Part shown: piece by piece, positions 52,301-63,600 of the stretch
Numbering within the stretch: the first letter of the stretch is position 1
How the letters are laid out: every line of letters begins with the position of its first letter
The notes under the pieces: model-generated
Seen by the model: only the letters and a program-made list of their open reading frames with translations
The model's database searches: none
Told to the model about the DNA's origin: nothing
Assembly (NCBI GenBank): GCA_965201045.1
Contig: OZ241746.1
Location: forward strand, 1,736,001 to 1,800,000
Direction of reading: 5' to 3'
Length of the DNA: 64,000 bases
Source: JAPORK01 sp026710285
Lineage (GTDB): Bacteria > Pseudomonadota > Gammaproteobacteria > Pseudomonadales > Endozoicomonadaceae
Program-made: the position numbers and the translations under genes

Positions 52301-54728
52301 TGACAATACACCGGTCAGGATCACTATACTCCTGAACAACAGTTTCTCCGTCAGGCAGATAAGTACGTATCATTTGTCCCATTTCATTATAACGAAACCG
52401 GGTAACTAGAGGATAAACTACATTCTGATCATCAATTGTATAAGCTGTCTTACTAATTACACGACCATAATTATCATAAGTAATATGTTCTACTGGTCTC
52501 CACTGACCAGGTAACATTTTTCCCTGTGCAGATATAGCCTCAGTAAATATGCTCAATGGCTTGCCGAAACCATCAAAAATTATCTTTTTCTGCAGACCAT
52601 TTGCGGTCGTAATAATGAGCTGGTTAAGTGATTCTGATACAGTATACTGATAACGTTCGCTACTTTCAAAAAGTGTTCCTGTGGCAAAATCAGTTTGTAT
52701 TAGGCGTCCCTGATTATCATAATGATAACGAATAGTATTTTTACCTTCAGCATCCTGACGTCTAAGTACCTGATTGGTAAAAAGGCTGATCGTCTCTAAT
52801 GGTGATTGTCGCCATTGATCATCACTTAGTTTAACCATTGAATAGCTGGTTCTGCTGTAATCATCTGTATTAAAAAAATAACGGTAGGTTCGGGTAACAG
52901 TTTTCAGTTTTGTATTAACTGCTATTGTTCCGGTTAAAGTCTGTTGTTGTAGCAAACCATAGGTAAAACTGTTTTGTTTATTGTCATAATAATTATTTGT
53001 TGTGGTAAATTGTTCATTGCCTGACTGCATTATTTTTTGTGCTAGCACTAAAATATAACCATCATCATTAATATTATATTGCTTATGATAATAGTTATGC
53101 GTAATAACCGGAACTAACCGGGATGGTCCCTTTACTTTATCGGAAGGATAATGGAGAGTTGATTCAACAGGTGTATTTAAAGACCACTCAGCAGGTTGTC
53201 TCGGACAGGCAGCATTACCATTAACAGGGCAATAAGTTATTTTATCTGTTCTTCCATAAGTATCTGTTGTGCTGGTAAGCCGACCTTCTAAATCATACGT
53301 ATTTATTTCTGTATTAACAGAAGGTTGACCTAAAGAATTTCCCCAATCTCTGGTAACTATTTTTAGTGGTAAGCTGTATGTTGCTGGTAAATCTGCAAAG
53401 CTGGTCTGTGAACAACCATCACGCTGATTGGTATTACAAAAAAAATTTTGCATTTCTGAAAGTAATTTACCACTTTTGTCGCTAACTAACTGTGCATTGA
53501 TTAACAGATGATATTTATTATAAGTTCTAATCTGCTTAACAAGCCCATTATCTTCTGTCGTTTGATAAATATAATTAACTGGTGTTTCAAATAAAATATC
53601 TGTAGCTATACCTGATAATCGTTCCAGCCCTGAGTTAAATCCAAGATAGTTATGTTCATTATGGTTGCTTTGATCATATGCATAGCTAATCACTCTTTCG
53701 GGTTGAAAAGATCCGGGATTTATAACTTCTCTGACTACAACACATGAAGCGTTTATTCTGCCGTTGTTATTTAATACAACTCTCATCATATTATTGCAAT
53801 CATAGGTGATACGCTTCTCCATACCGGAAGAGTAACGAAGACTGTTAAGTAGATTGTTGTTGTAATTGATATAAAGACCCTGATTTGACTGGTTTTGGTT
53901 ATTTTGTAAAATAACATTTCTCAATTTGTTATTAATAAAAGACAGATCAATCCTGACTGGTTTACCATTACTGTCGTGACTAACTACAGTAAGATAATTT
54001 TCGTTCCAGCCCAAAATAATTTTATAACCCAGATCATCATAGACGGAGGTCAATTGATGTGTTCCTAGTCGGTAAGAAAAATTAACTCCTCTACCATCCT
54101 GCTGTTCCAATCTTATTTCGTAGCCTTGATGATTAAGTATTTCCCGCAGGCCATTGGCATAAGTGATACGAAAGTGATTTTTTTTGCTACCATCGATCTG
54201 TAAATCATGCAGTTTATGGTAGCGGGGCCACCAATGACCATCAACTTTTTTTTTTAAGTTAAAACTCTGCCCCTGAGAGGTAAGCAATTGATTATTTTGT
54301 GGGTTAAAATGAGTCAGATTCCAGCTCCATCCCTGTCCCAGATTATCGGGATTACCTGTACTGTTGCTGCTGTAATTAACTTCCAGATTAATATTTGGTC
54401 CATGACCTGTATTGCTGATCAGGCTGCCTGTTCTTATATGAGCAAAAAACAGACCTGTACGGGGATCTACCTGAGTATTCCATGTCTTCTGAAAATTAAA
54501 AGCATTGGACCATGGAGTAGAATTAGCTTCTTCTCCCCTGAGTCTTTCTTTGTTATTTTTATTTTTTTTCTGTTTATTATTTTTTTGCTGAAACTGTATT
54601 ATTAACTGATGGGTTTTGTATGCAGGTGAAGCTGAAGAAATCAGCAGGCAGAGTTGAACAGATAGAAAAAACAGGATGAGAAATACCATTGTAACTGTAC
54701 GTATATAGTTATAAGATGAGATTAACAT
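49305..54728 (-). CDS. RHS/YD-repeat protein 4, tip class B
   Basis: An 1,807-residue protein starting MLISSYNYIRTVTM, with signal peptide FLILFFLSVQLCLLISSASP. The N-terminal domain, YD-repeat barrel and core (LGAGHRVYNPGQRCFTSEDP) are full length. The tip (about 1623-1807) is class B (LPLFIKDRDELNSIWSTHFS, AENRVKVNLITKEVYYDEVE, GAVVIGYMAETGKRFTGYL, MGDDGPLKVTAI). Residues differ from the other class-B tips throughout, so tips diverge faster than barrels. It is read leftward in series with its neighbours, separated by gaps of about 235 and 265 bp that resemble each other. Confidence 0.88.
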   Translation of the reverse strand: MLISSYNYIRTVTMVFLILFFLSVQLCLLISSASPAYKTHQLIIQFQQKNNKQKKNKNNKERLRGEEANSTPWSNAFNFQKTWNTQVDPRTGLFFAHIRTGSLISNTGHGPNINLEVNYSSNSTGNPDNLGQGWSWNLTHFNPQNNQLLTSQGQSFNLKKKVDGHWWPRYHKLHDLQIDGSKKNHFRITYANGLREILNHQGYEIRLEQQDGRGVNFSYRLGTHQLTSVYDDLGYKIILGWNENYLTVVSHDSNGKPVRIDLSFINNKLRNVILQNNQNQSNQGLYINYNNNLLNSLRYSSGMEKRITYDCNNMMRVVLNNNGRINASCVVVREVINPGSFQPERVISYAYDQSNHNEHNYLGFNSGLERLSGIATDILFETPVNYIYQTTEDNGLVKQIRTYNKYHLLINAQLVSDKSGKLLSEMQNFFCNTNQRDGCSQTSFADLPATYSLPLKIVTRDWGNSLGQPSVNTEINTYDLEGRLTSTTDTYGRTDKITYCPVNGNAACPRQPAEWSLNTPVESTLHYPSDKVKGPSRLVPVITHNYYHKQYNINDDGYILVLAQKIMQSGNEQFTTTNNYYDNKQNSFTYGLLQQQTLTGTIAVNTKLKTVTRTYRYFFNTDDYSRTSYSMVKLSDDQWRQSPLETISLFTNQVLRRQDAEGKNTIRYHYDNQGRLIQTDFATGTLFESSERYQYTVSESLNQLIITTANGLQKKIIFDGFGKPLSIFTEAISAQGKMLPGQWRPVEHITYDNYGRVISKTAYTIDDQNVVYPLVTRFRYNEMGQMIRTYLPDGETVVQEYSDPDRCIVSYRLDKYQHHSVISILRANVLDKPVIQSILPASVTIPDSIKTLCLNSNLFPEVKTVKTRYDGFGRAFSVTDAKGRVTTKQFNFWGWVSDIIDPVRDTLHNVYNLTGHIIQKWALPAKDKHKYLLYAAEYNAAGDLLWQSKEDGKRTLYTYTADGKLKTSTTPSGNIISWKYNDLNLPISKFVNKQQLLKINFDHLSRHITQKNDITGTTTYHYSDDGKLQQINHSGEHGYPDYHLQWQYNQNRQLISTTDLSGNKIQRHYDLFGRISDLYYQPINHKKQLLYHPVYDDFSRLISARYGSGMQRIIHYNENDQQDKIVDILEGKVLSQWQYRYDNVGNIVFARQSTGKYQQAILDYTYDLLDNLTVMRCTGSARLPLCPRDTRLASSGLKRAPVINRQSYTFNALNRLTEIDEQLTDTDQNKTLRKITSYHYFIKTPLRLQQINTQWNSEQPSVHSLSYDISGNMIADSKKNRLTYNVFNQITDVTTLKGQHSHYIYDGSGREIKAVTETGNIRYLIYIIKHLVGEKFYNSGNKLHTVDYLGAAKIIDGIVHEYYEKNYKGDITSILTKTNKGNYHLSQLNIYSPYGMVWHSMPEPAVLPLYQQTLQGFNGEQTDPVTGWQFLGAGHRVYNPGQRCFTSEDPAGGGYAFGSNNPIMNTDPSGNIPHWLGNVFGALNYAGTLGFAALHRRWAMITGTAVMMGLSIVTTVATLVAEGAPPLLTAATAGYAVGINGIFVASAATPNKGFNIAGAIIGGIDAAVTLATASIGIASAGDSWVKRIMNVETDGIITGRKTRRVVMELRHFVEDDDKGRIPVGKPPPLPLFIKDRDELNSIWSTHFSKNTQEMTYVDIPSLLGIAYEMKQPIDKELLDDLILAENRVKVNLITKEVYYDEVEAIAKYFGNFNLYNGVDLENVLPPDLGAVVIGYMAETGKRFTGYLIYYPSFGSSETWAWRKYQAFSRRGNSYIRFRHHSDKKLMGDDGPLKVTAIMYLHNSFSIS

Positions 54729-54993
54729 AGATACTTTACCATTAAAGTAATGATACGTGATTTAAGATGATAGAGAAATTTATCTTTATTAAAAAATGTT
54801 CCTTAGCCGGGTCAGCATAACAAGGGTTGACTATTTGAGTGTATAAATAGAAAAGATAAGCGATAAATAGATAGAAGACAAAATAACATCAGAAAATAAC
54901 TAGCTTTTTTCTGGTGATTTAAAGCAGATTTTTGTGTAGAGTATGTAAAAAGCAACATCAGTTTTAGAGCCATCAAAAATTTTTTAATAATGC

Positions 54994-57900
54994 TCAGTCT
55001 ACAAAAAATCCATCATTATCATCCAGGTATAGAATAGCATTTACTCTTAAAGGACCATCGCCGTTCATGAATATTGAACTTGAGTAACGTTGACGATGAA
55101 TAAAACTATTTTCTGATTCATAACAAACCTCATACTTACGCCAAACCCATATTTCACCATCATCTGCATCAGGGTAAGAAAGATATTGAAAAAAACCAAT
55201 AAATTTTTTTTCTATGGTAGCCATATCTCCTATAACAATAGCACCTGGTCCTGCAAGTAGTACGTTTTCAACGCTAACACCATCATATAATTTAAAATCA
55301 CCAAAGGATTTTGCAATTTGTTCAACTTCGTTATAATACATTTCCTTTGTTGCCAGGTTTACCTTTACTCTATTTTCCAGCATTATTAAATCATCCAGTG
55401 AATCTTTGTCTATTGGCTTATCTACTCTATATGCAATACATAACAGTGATGGTATATCATCTTGTGTCATTTCTTGTACATAACTACTAAAATGGGTACG
55501 CCAAATGCTGTTTAACTCATCTTCATTTTGTATTGAAAAATAAATCGAAGGTCGTCTTCCAACAGGAATCCGCCCTTTGTCATCACCTTCAACAAAATGT
55601 CTCAATTCCATCACTACTCTTTTGGTTTTTCTGCTTGTAATTATGCCATCTTTTTCAATATTCATGATCCTTTTAACCCAGGAAGCTCCTGCATTGGCAA
55701 TGCCTGTACCAACTGTAGCCAGCGTAACCGCAGCATCGATACCACCGACAATTGCACCGGCTATATTGAGCCCTTTATTAGGTGTAGCTGCAGATGCAAC
55801 AAAAACACCGTTTATGCTGGTTGTATAACCTGCGGTTGCGGCGGTTAATAATGGTGGGGCGCCTTCAGTTACAAGTGCAGCAACAGTGGCAACGGTGCTT
55901 AATCCCATCATCACAACTGCTCCGGTAATCATTGCCCATCTGCGGTGCAGGGCTGCAAAACCTAGAGTACCTACATAATTGAGTGCATTAAATATATTAC
56001 CTGTCCAGTGTGGTATGTTGCCAGAAGGGTCGGTATTCATAATGGGATTATTGCTTCCAAAGGCATAACCACCACCCGCCGGATCTTCACTGGTAAAACA
56101 GCGCTGATCAGGATTATAGACTCTGTGACCAGCGCCTAAGAATTGCCAACCTGTGACAGGATCTGTTTGTTCACCATTAAAACCCTGTAAAGTCTGTTGA
56201 TATAATGGTAAGTCATCAGGTTCTGGCATGCTGTGCCAGACCATACCATAAGGGCTATAAATATTGAGCTGGCTTAAATGATAATTGCCTTTATTTGTCT
56301 TTGTCAGTATACCAGTAATATCACCTTTGTAATTTTTTTCATAATAATCATGGACAATGCCATCGATAATTTTAGCTGCTCCTAAATAATTAACTGTATG
56401 TGATTTATTGTCAGAAGCATAAAATTTTTCACCGACCAGATATTTAATCACATAAATCAGATAACGGATATCACCCGTTGCTGTAACTGCTTTGACCTCT
56501 CTGCCACTGCCGTCATAAATGTAATGGCTGTGTTGTCCTTTAGGTGTTATAACATCAGTTACCTGATTAAATGCATTATACGTCAAAAGATTTTTTTTAC
56601 TATCAACAATCATATTGCCGGAGACATTATAGGAGAGTGAATGTACCGATGGCTGTTCACTGTTCCACTGTGTATTGAGTTGTTGCATACGCAGTGGTGT
56701 TTTAATAAAATAGTGATAAGAAGTTATTTTTCTCAAAGTTTTATTTTTATCTGTATCAGTTAACTGTTCGTCAAGCTTGGTTAGTCTGTTTAGTGCATTA
56801 AAAGTATACGATTGTTTGGTAATAACAGGCGCCTGCTTTAAGCCTGAACTGGCAAAGTGGGTATCTCTTGGACATAAGGGTAAACGGGCAGAACCAGTAC
56901 AACGCATAACAGTTAAATTATCCAGCAGGTCATAGGTATAATCGAGTATTGCCTGTCGATCTTTACCTGCATTCTGTCTTACAGAAATAATATTACCAAC
57001 ATTATCATAACGATATCGCCACTGCGACAATATTTTTTCTTCCAGTGTGTCCACTATCTTATCCTGCTGATCATTTTCGTTATAATGAATAATACGCTGC
57101 ATACCACTGCCATAACGGGCATAAATAAGACGTGAAAAACTATCATAAATCGGATGATACAACAATTGTTTTTTATGATTAACAGGCTGGTAATACAGAT
57201 CACTAATACGTCCAAAAAGATCATAGTGAGTGTGTATGCTGTTACCTGAAAGGTCAGTAGTACTGATTAACTGTCTATTTTGATTATACTTCCATTGTAA
57301 ATGATAATCCGGATATCCATGTTCTCCGAAGTGATTAACCTGTTGTAATTTGCCGTCATCACTATAATGATAAGTGGTGGTTCCGGTCATATCACTTTTT
57401 TTAATAATACGCCTGGACAGGTGATCAAAACTTGTTTTTAAGAATTGACGTTTATTTATATATTCACTGACAGGTAAGTTTACAATATTATAATTCCATG
57501 AAATTATATTTCCTGATGGTGTTGTACTTGTTTTTAATTTACCATCTGCTGTGTAAGTATAAAGCGTATGCTTTCCGTCTTCTTTAGCTTGCCATAAAAG
57601 ATCACCAGCTGCATTATATTCAGCTGAATAAAGCAAATATTTGTGTTTATCTTTGATAGGTTGTGACCATTTTTGTATAATCCGACCTGTAAGATTATAG
57701 ACATTATGCAGTTTATCTCCGGCAGGATCAATAGTATCACTGACTCGCCCCCACGGATCAAAATGCTTGCTGATTATTCTTCCCTGTGCATCAGTAACTG
57801 AAAAAGCCCTTCCAAAACCATCATAACTTGTTGTAACGGTTTTGACTTCAGAAAGAAGGTTGCTATGCAGACAAAATGTTTTAATTGAATCCGGACTTGT

Positions 57901-60459
57901 AACGGAAGCAGGTAATATGCTCTGTATAACCGGTTTATCCAGTACATTAGCACGCAATACAGAAATAACTGAATGGTGCTGATACTTATCCAGACGATAA
58001 CTGACAATACATCGGTCAGGATCACTATACTCTTTAACAATTGTTTCTCCGTCAGGTAGATAAGTACGTGTCACCTGTCCCATGTCATTATAAAGAAACC
58101 GGGTAAGCAGAGGGTGAGCTACATCCTGATCATCAATTGTATAAGCTGTTTTACTAATTACACGACCATAATTGTCGTAAGCAATATGTTTTACAGGTTG
58201 CCACTGACCTGGCAACATTTTTCCTCGTGCAGATATAGCCTCAGCAAATACGCTCAATGGTTTACCGGAACCATCAAAAATCATTTTTTTTTGCAGACCA
58301 TTTGCAGCAGTAATGATGAGCTGATTAAGTGATTCTGATACAGTATACTGATAGCGTTCGCTACTTGCAAAAAGTGTTCCTGTGGCAAAATCAGTTTGTA
58401 TCAAGCGTCCCTGGTTATCATAATGATAACAAATAATATTTTTGCCTTCAGCATCCCGACGTCTAAGTACCTGATTGGTGAAAAGACTAATCGTCTCTGA
58501 CGGTGATTGTCGCCATTGATCATCACTCAGTTTAATCATTGAATAGCTGGTTCTGCTGTAGTCATCTGCATTAAAAAAATAATGGTAGGTCTTGGTGACA
58601 GTTTTCAGTTTGTCATTAACTGTTATTATTCCGTTTAAAGTCTGTTGTTGTAGTAAACCATAGGTAAAACTGTTTTGTTTATTGTGGTAATAATTATTTG
58701 TTGTGATAAATTCTTCATTGCCTGATCGCATCACTTTTCGTGCTAACACTAAAATATAACCATTACCATTAATATTATATTGCTTGCGATAATAGTTGTG
58801 CGTAATAATCGGAACTAACCTAGATGGTCTCTTTACTTTATTGGAAGGATAGTGGATAACTGATTCCACAGGTGTACTTAAAGACCACTCTGCAGGTTGT
58901 GCCGGGCAGGCTTTATTACCATCAGCAGGACAATAAGTTATTTTATCTGTTCTTCCATAAGTATCTGTTGTGCTGGTGAGCCGACCTTCTGAGTCATACG
59001 TATTTATTTCTGTATTAACAGAGGGCTGACCTGAAGAATTTCCCCAATCTCTGGTAACCACCTTTAGTGGTAAGCTGTAAGTTGCTGGTAAATCTTCAAA
59101 GCTGGTCTGTGAACAACCATCATACTGATCAGTATTACAAAAAAAATTGTGCATTTCTGAAAGCAGATTACCACTTTTTTCACTAACTAACTGTGCATTG
59201 ATTAACAGATGATATTTATTATAAGTTCTAATCTGCTTAATAAGTCCGTTATCTTCTGTCGTTTGATAAGTGTAATTAACGGGCGCTTCAAATAAAACAT
59301 CTTTAGCCATGCTTGATAATCGTTCCAACCCTGAGTTAAATCCAAGATAGTTATGTTCATTATGGTTGCTCTGATCATATGCATAGCTAATCACTCTTTC
59401 GGGTTGAAAAGATCCTGGATTTATAACTTCTCTGACCATAACACATGAAGCATTTATTCTGCTGTCGTTATTTAATGCTATTTTCATCGCATTATTGCAA
59501 TCATAAGTGATACGCTTCTCCATACCGGAAGAGTAATGGAGACTGTTAAGCAGGTTGTTGTTGTAATTAATGTAAAGCCCCTGATCTGGTTGATTTTGAT
59601 TGCTTTGTAGAGTGGCTTTACGCAATTTATTTTTAATAAAAGACAGATTGATTCTGACTGGTTTACCATTACTGTCGTGACTGATTACAGTGAGATAATT
59701 TTCATGCCAGAATAGATCAATTTTATTACCCTGATCATCACTGACAGTAGTCAATTGATGTGTTCCTGGTCGGTAAGAAAAATTAACCCCTCTGCCATCC
59801 TGCTGCTCCAGCCTTATTTCATAACCCTGATGATTAAGTATTTCCCGCAAGCCATTGGCATAGGTGATACGGAAATGTTTTTTTTTGCTTCCATCGATCT
59901 TTAAATCATGCAGCTTATGATAGCGGGACCACCAGTAACCATCAGATGTTTGCTGTAAGTTGAAACTCTGCCCCTGAGAAGTAAATAACTGATTATTTTG
60001 TGGATTAAAATGAGTTAGATTCCAACTCCATCCCTGTCCCAGATTATCCGGATTAGCTGTACTGTTGCTGTTGTAATTAACTTCCAGATTAATATTTGGT
60101 CCATGCCCTGTATTACTGACCAGGCTGCCTGCTCTTATATGAACAAAAAATATACCTGTCCGGGGATCTACCTGGGTATTAAATGTTTTCTGAAAATTAA
60201 AGGCATTGGACCATAGAGTAGAATTAGCTTCTTCTCCACTGAGTCTTTCTTTATTATTTTGAATTCTGTTTTTTTGCAAAGAAAAATTGTGGTATTTTTT
60301 CTGTTGATTACTGTATTGCTGAAATTGTGTTATTGTCTTATGAGTTTTGTATGCAGATGAAACTGAGGTAAGCATAAAACAGAGCTGAACAGGTAACAAA
60401 AACAAGATGAGTAATATCATCTTACCTGTACGTATATGGCTATAAGATAATATTAACAT
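54994..60459 (-). CDS. RHS/YD-repeat protein 5, tip class B
   Basis: An 1,821-residue protein starting MLILSYSHIRTGKM, with signal peptide LILFLLPVQLCFMLTSVSSA. A spacer after the signal is slightly longer than in gene 4. Barrel and core are intact (core LGAGHRVYNPDQRCFTSEDP, then NPIMNTDPSGNIPHW). The tip (about 1632-1821) is class B (IYFSIQNEDELNSIWRTHFS, GAIVIGDMATIEKKFIGFF, GDGPLRVNAILYL) with an acidic end (DDNDGFFVD). A block of about 800 bp (57300-58060) is almost identical to gene 6 while flanking parts differ, pointing to gene conversion. Confidence 0.88.
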   Translation of the reverse strand: MLILSYSHIRTGKMILLILFLLPVQLCFMLTSVSSAYKTHKTITQFQQYSNQQKKYHNFSLQKNRIQNNKERLSGEEANSTLWSNAFNFQKTFNTQVDPRTGIFFVHIRAGSLVSNTGHGPNINLEVNYNSNSTANPDNLGQGWSWNLTHFNPQNNQLFTSQGQSFNLQQTSDGYWWSRYHKLHDLKIDGSKKKHFRITYANGLREILNHQGYEIRLEQQDGRGVNFSYRPGTHQLTTVSDDQGNKIDLFWHENYLTVISHDSNGKPVRINLSFIKNKLRKATLQSNQNQPDQGLYINYNNNLLNSLHYSSGMEKRITYDCNNAMKIALNNDSRINASCVMVREVINPGSFQPERVISYAYDQSNHNEHNYLGFNSGLERLSSMAKDVLFEAPVNYTYQTTEDNGLIKQIRTYNKYHLLINAQLVSEKSGNLLSEMHNFFCNTDQYDGCSQTSFEDLPATYSLPLKVVTRDWGNSSGQPSVNTEINTYDSEGRLTSTTDTYGRTDKITYCPADGNKACPAQPAEWSLSTPVESVIHYPSNKVKRPSRLVPIITHNYYRKQYNINGNGYILVLARKVMRSGNEEFITTNNYYHNKQNSFTYGLLQQQTLNGIITVNDKLKTVTKTYHYFFNADDYSRTSYSMIKLSDDQWRQSPSETISLFTNQVLRRRDAEGKNIICYHYDNQGRLIQTDFATGTLFASSERYQYTVSESLNQLIITAANGLQKKMIFDGSGKPLSVFAEAISARGKMLPGQWQPVKHIAYDNYGRVISKTAYTIDDQDVAHPLLTRFLYNDMGQVTRTYLPDGETIVKEYSDPDRCIVSYRLDKYQHHSVISVLRANVLDKPVIQSILPASVTSPDSIKTFCLHSNLLSEVKTVTTSYDGFGRAFSVTDAQGRIISKHFDPWGRVSDTIDPAGDKLHNVYNLTGRIIQKWSQPIKDKHKYLLYSAEYNAAGDLLWQAKEDGKHTLYTYTADGKLKTSTTPSGNIISWNYNIVNLPVSEYINKRQFLKTSFDHLSRRIIKKSDMTGTTTYHYSDDGKLQQVNHFGEHGYPDYHLQWKYNQNRQLISTTDLSGNSIHTHYDLFGRISDLYYQPVNHKKQLLYHPIYDSFSRLIYARYGSGMQRIIHYNENDQQDKIVDTLEEKILSQWRYRYDNVGNIISVRQNAGKDRQAILDYTYDLLDNLTVMRCTGSARLPLCPRDTHFASSGLKQAPVITKQSYTFNALNRLTKLDEQLTDTDKNKTLRKITSYHYFIKTPLRMQQLNTQWNSEQPSVHSLSYNVSGNMIVDSKKNLLTYNAFNQVTDVITPKGQHSHYIYDGSGREVKAVTATGDIRYLIYVIKYLVGEKFYASDNKSHTVNYLGAAKIIDGIVHDYYEKNYKGDITGILTKTNKGNYHLSQLNIYSPYGMVWHSMPEPDDLPLYQQTLQGFNGEQTDPVTGWQFLGAGHRVYNPDQRCFTSEDPAGGGYAFGSNNPIMNTDPSGNIPHWTGNIFNALNYVGTLGFAALHRRWAMITGAVVMMGLSTVATVAALVTEGAPPLLTAATAGYTTSINGVFVASAATPNKGLNIAGAIVGGIDAAVTLATVGTGIANAGASWVKRIMNIEKDGIITSRKTKRVVMELRHFVEGDDKGRIPVGRRPSIYFSIQNEDELNSIWRTHFSSYVQEMTQDDIPSLLCIAYRVDKPIDKDSLDDLIMLENRVKVNLATKEMYYNEVEQIAKSFGDFKLYDGVSVENVLLAGPGAIVIGDMATIEKKFIGFFQYLSYPDADDGEIWVWRKYEVCYESENSFIHRQRYSSSIFMNGDGPLRVNAILYLDDNDGFFVD

Positions 60460-60618
60460 AGATGCTGTACTATAAGAATAACTATATAATTTCAGGTAAC
60501 AGAAAATCTATTCTTTTCAAAAAGTATTTTTTAATCGGGTTGTCATGAAAATGTTACTCATTTAAAGATGTAAAAAGCAATACCAATTTTAAAGTAATTA
60601 AAAATTTTTTGATGGTAC

Positions 60619-63600
60619 TTAGTCTATAAAAATATCATCATCACTATCACTACTGCTATCATCATATAAATGTAGAATAGCGTTTACTTTTAAAGGACCA
60701 TCGGCTCCCATTAATATTTCATTTGCGTACATCTGAAGATGAATATCACCATTTTCCAGATCTTCACGAGCTTCATACTTCCCCCAAAGCCATTCGCTAT
60801 TAACACCAATGCGATCATAATAAATGTAGCTGAAAAAACCAATAAATTTTTTTCCTGTTGCAGCCAGATATCCTATAATAATAGCATCTGTTCCTGAAGG
60901 CATTATGCCTTGAACGCTAACACCATTATATAATTCAAAATCACCAAATTGTTTTGCAATTTCTTCAACTTCGTTATAATACTCTTCTTGTGTTACCAGG
61001 TTTACCTTTATTTTATTTTCCATCTCTATTAAATGTTCCAGCGACTCTTTGTCTATTGGTTGCTGCATTTCGTATGCAATACCTAATAATGCTGGTATAT
61101 CAATCGAGGTCATTTCTTGCACATGATTACTAAAGTGAGCATGCCAAATACTGTTCAACTCATCTATATCTTGTATTGAAAAATAAACCGGAGGTGGTTT
61201 TCCAACAGGAATCCGTCCTTTGTCATTATCTTCAACAAAGTGCCTAAACTCCATCACTACTCTTTTTGTTTTACTACCTGTAATTATACCATCTTTTTCA
61301 ACATTCATAATCCTTTTAACCCAAGAAGCTCCTGAATTGGCAATACCTATGTCTGCAGTGACCAGAGTAACCGCAGCATCGATACCACCGACAATTGTAC
61401 CGGCTATATTAAGCCCTTTATTAGGTGTGGCTGCAGAGACAACAAAAACACCATTGATACTGGCTGTATAACCTGCGGTTGCGGCGGTTAATAATGATGG
61501 AGCACCTTCAGCCAGAAGTGCAGTAACAGTCGCAACAGTGCTTAGTCCCATCATCAGAACTGTTCCGGTAATGATTGCCCATCTGCTATGCAGGGCTGCA
61601 AAGCCCAATGTTCCAGCATAATTGAGTACACTGAATACACTTCCCAGCCAGTGCGGTATATTCCCTGAAGGGTCGGTATTCATAATGGGATTATTGCTTC
61701 CGAAGGCATAACCACCACTCACCGGATCTTCGCTGGTGAAATAGCGCTGACCCGGATTATAAACTCTGTGACCAGCACCTAAAAACTGCCAGGTAGTGGC
61801 AGGATCTGTTTGTTCACCATCAAACCCCTGTAAAGTCTGTTGATATAATGGTAAGTCAGCAGATTTCGGCATGCTGTGCCAGACCATACCGTAGGGGCTG
61901 TAAATATTAAACTGGCTTAAATGATAGCTCCCTTCCTTTGTCTTTGTTAGTATACCGGTAATATCACCTTTGTAATTTTTTTCGTAATACTCGCAGATAA
62001 TACCATCGATAATTTTAGCTAATCCTAAATAGTCAACTATATGTAATTTATTGTCAGAATCATAGAACTTTTCACCGATTAGCTGTTTGCTGATATAAAT
62101 TAAATAACGGATATTACCGGTTACTGTAACTGCTTTGGCTTCTCTGCTACTTCCATCATAAACATAATGGCTATGTTGTCCTTTCAGTGTAGTAACATCA
62201 GTTATCTGATTAAATGCATTATACGTCAACAGATTTTTTTCACTGTCAATAATCATGTTGCCAGATATGTCATAGGAAAGTAAATGTACCGATGGCTGCT
62301 CACTGTTCCACTGTGTATTGATTTTCTTCAGGCGTAATGGTGTTTTAACAAAATAGTGATAAGTAGTGATTTTTATCAAAGTTTTATTTTTGTCTGCATT
62401 TGTTAACTGCTCGTCAAGCTTAGTCAGTCTGTTTAGTGCATTAAAAGTATACACTTGTCTGGTAATAACAGGCGCCTGCTTTAAACCTGAGCCGGCAAAG
62501 CGAGTATCTCTTGGACATAAGGGTAAACCGGTAGAACCGGTGCAATGCATAACGGTTAAATTATCCAATAGGTCATAAGTATAATCAAGTATTGCTTGCT
62601 GATTTTTGCCTGCGTTCTGTCTTACAGAAACAATGTTACCAACTTTGTCATAACGATACTGCCACTGCGATAATACTTTTCCTTCCAATGTATCAACTAT
62701 CTTATCCTGCTGATCATTCTCGTTATAATGAATAATACGCTGCATACCACTGCCATAACGGGCAGAAACAAGGCGTGAAAAACTATCATAAACCGGATGA
62801 TACAACAATTGTTTTTTATGGTTAACAGGCTGGTAATACAGATCACTGATACGCCCAAAAAGATCATAGTGTGTGTGTATGCTGTTACCTGAAAGGTCAG
62901 TAGTGCTGATTAACTGCCGATTTTGATTATACTTCCATTGTAAATGATAATCCGGATATCCTTTTTTTCCAAAGTGATTAACCTGCTGCAATTTACCGTC
63001 ATCGCTATAATGATAAGTGGTGGTTCCGGTCATATCACTTTTTTTAATAATACGCCTGGACAGGTGATCAAAACTTATTTTTAAGAATTGACGTTTATTT
63101 ATATATTCACTGACAGGTAAGTTTACAATATTATAATTCCATGAAATTATATTTCCTGATGGTGTTGTACTTGTTTTTAATTTACCATCTGCTGTGTAAG
63201 TATAAAGCGTATGCTTTCCGTCTTCTTTAGCTTGCCATAAAAGATCACCAGCTGCATTATATTCAGCTGAATAAAGCAAATATTTATGTTTATCTTTGAT
63301 AGGTTGTGACCATTTTTGTATAATCCGACCTGTAAGATTATAGACATTATGTAGTTTATCTCCTGCAGGATCAATAGTATCACTGACCCGCCCCCACGGA
63401 TCAAAATGCTTGCTGATTATTCTTCCTTGTGCATCAGTAACTGAAAAAGCCCTTCCAAAACCATCATAACGTGTTATAACTGTTTTTGATTCAAGAAAAA
63501 ATCTACTGTTCATACAGAGTGTTTTAACCGGATACGGAACAGTAAAAGAGGCAGGCAACAAACTCTGTATAACCGGCTTATCCAGTACATTAGCACGCAA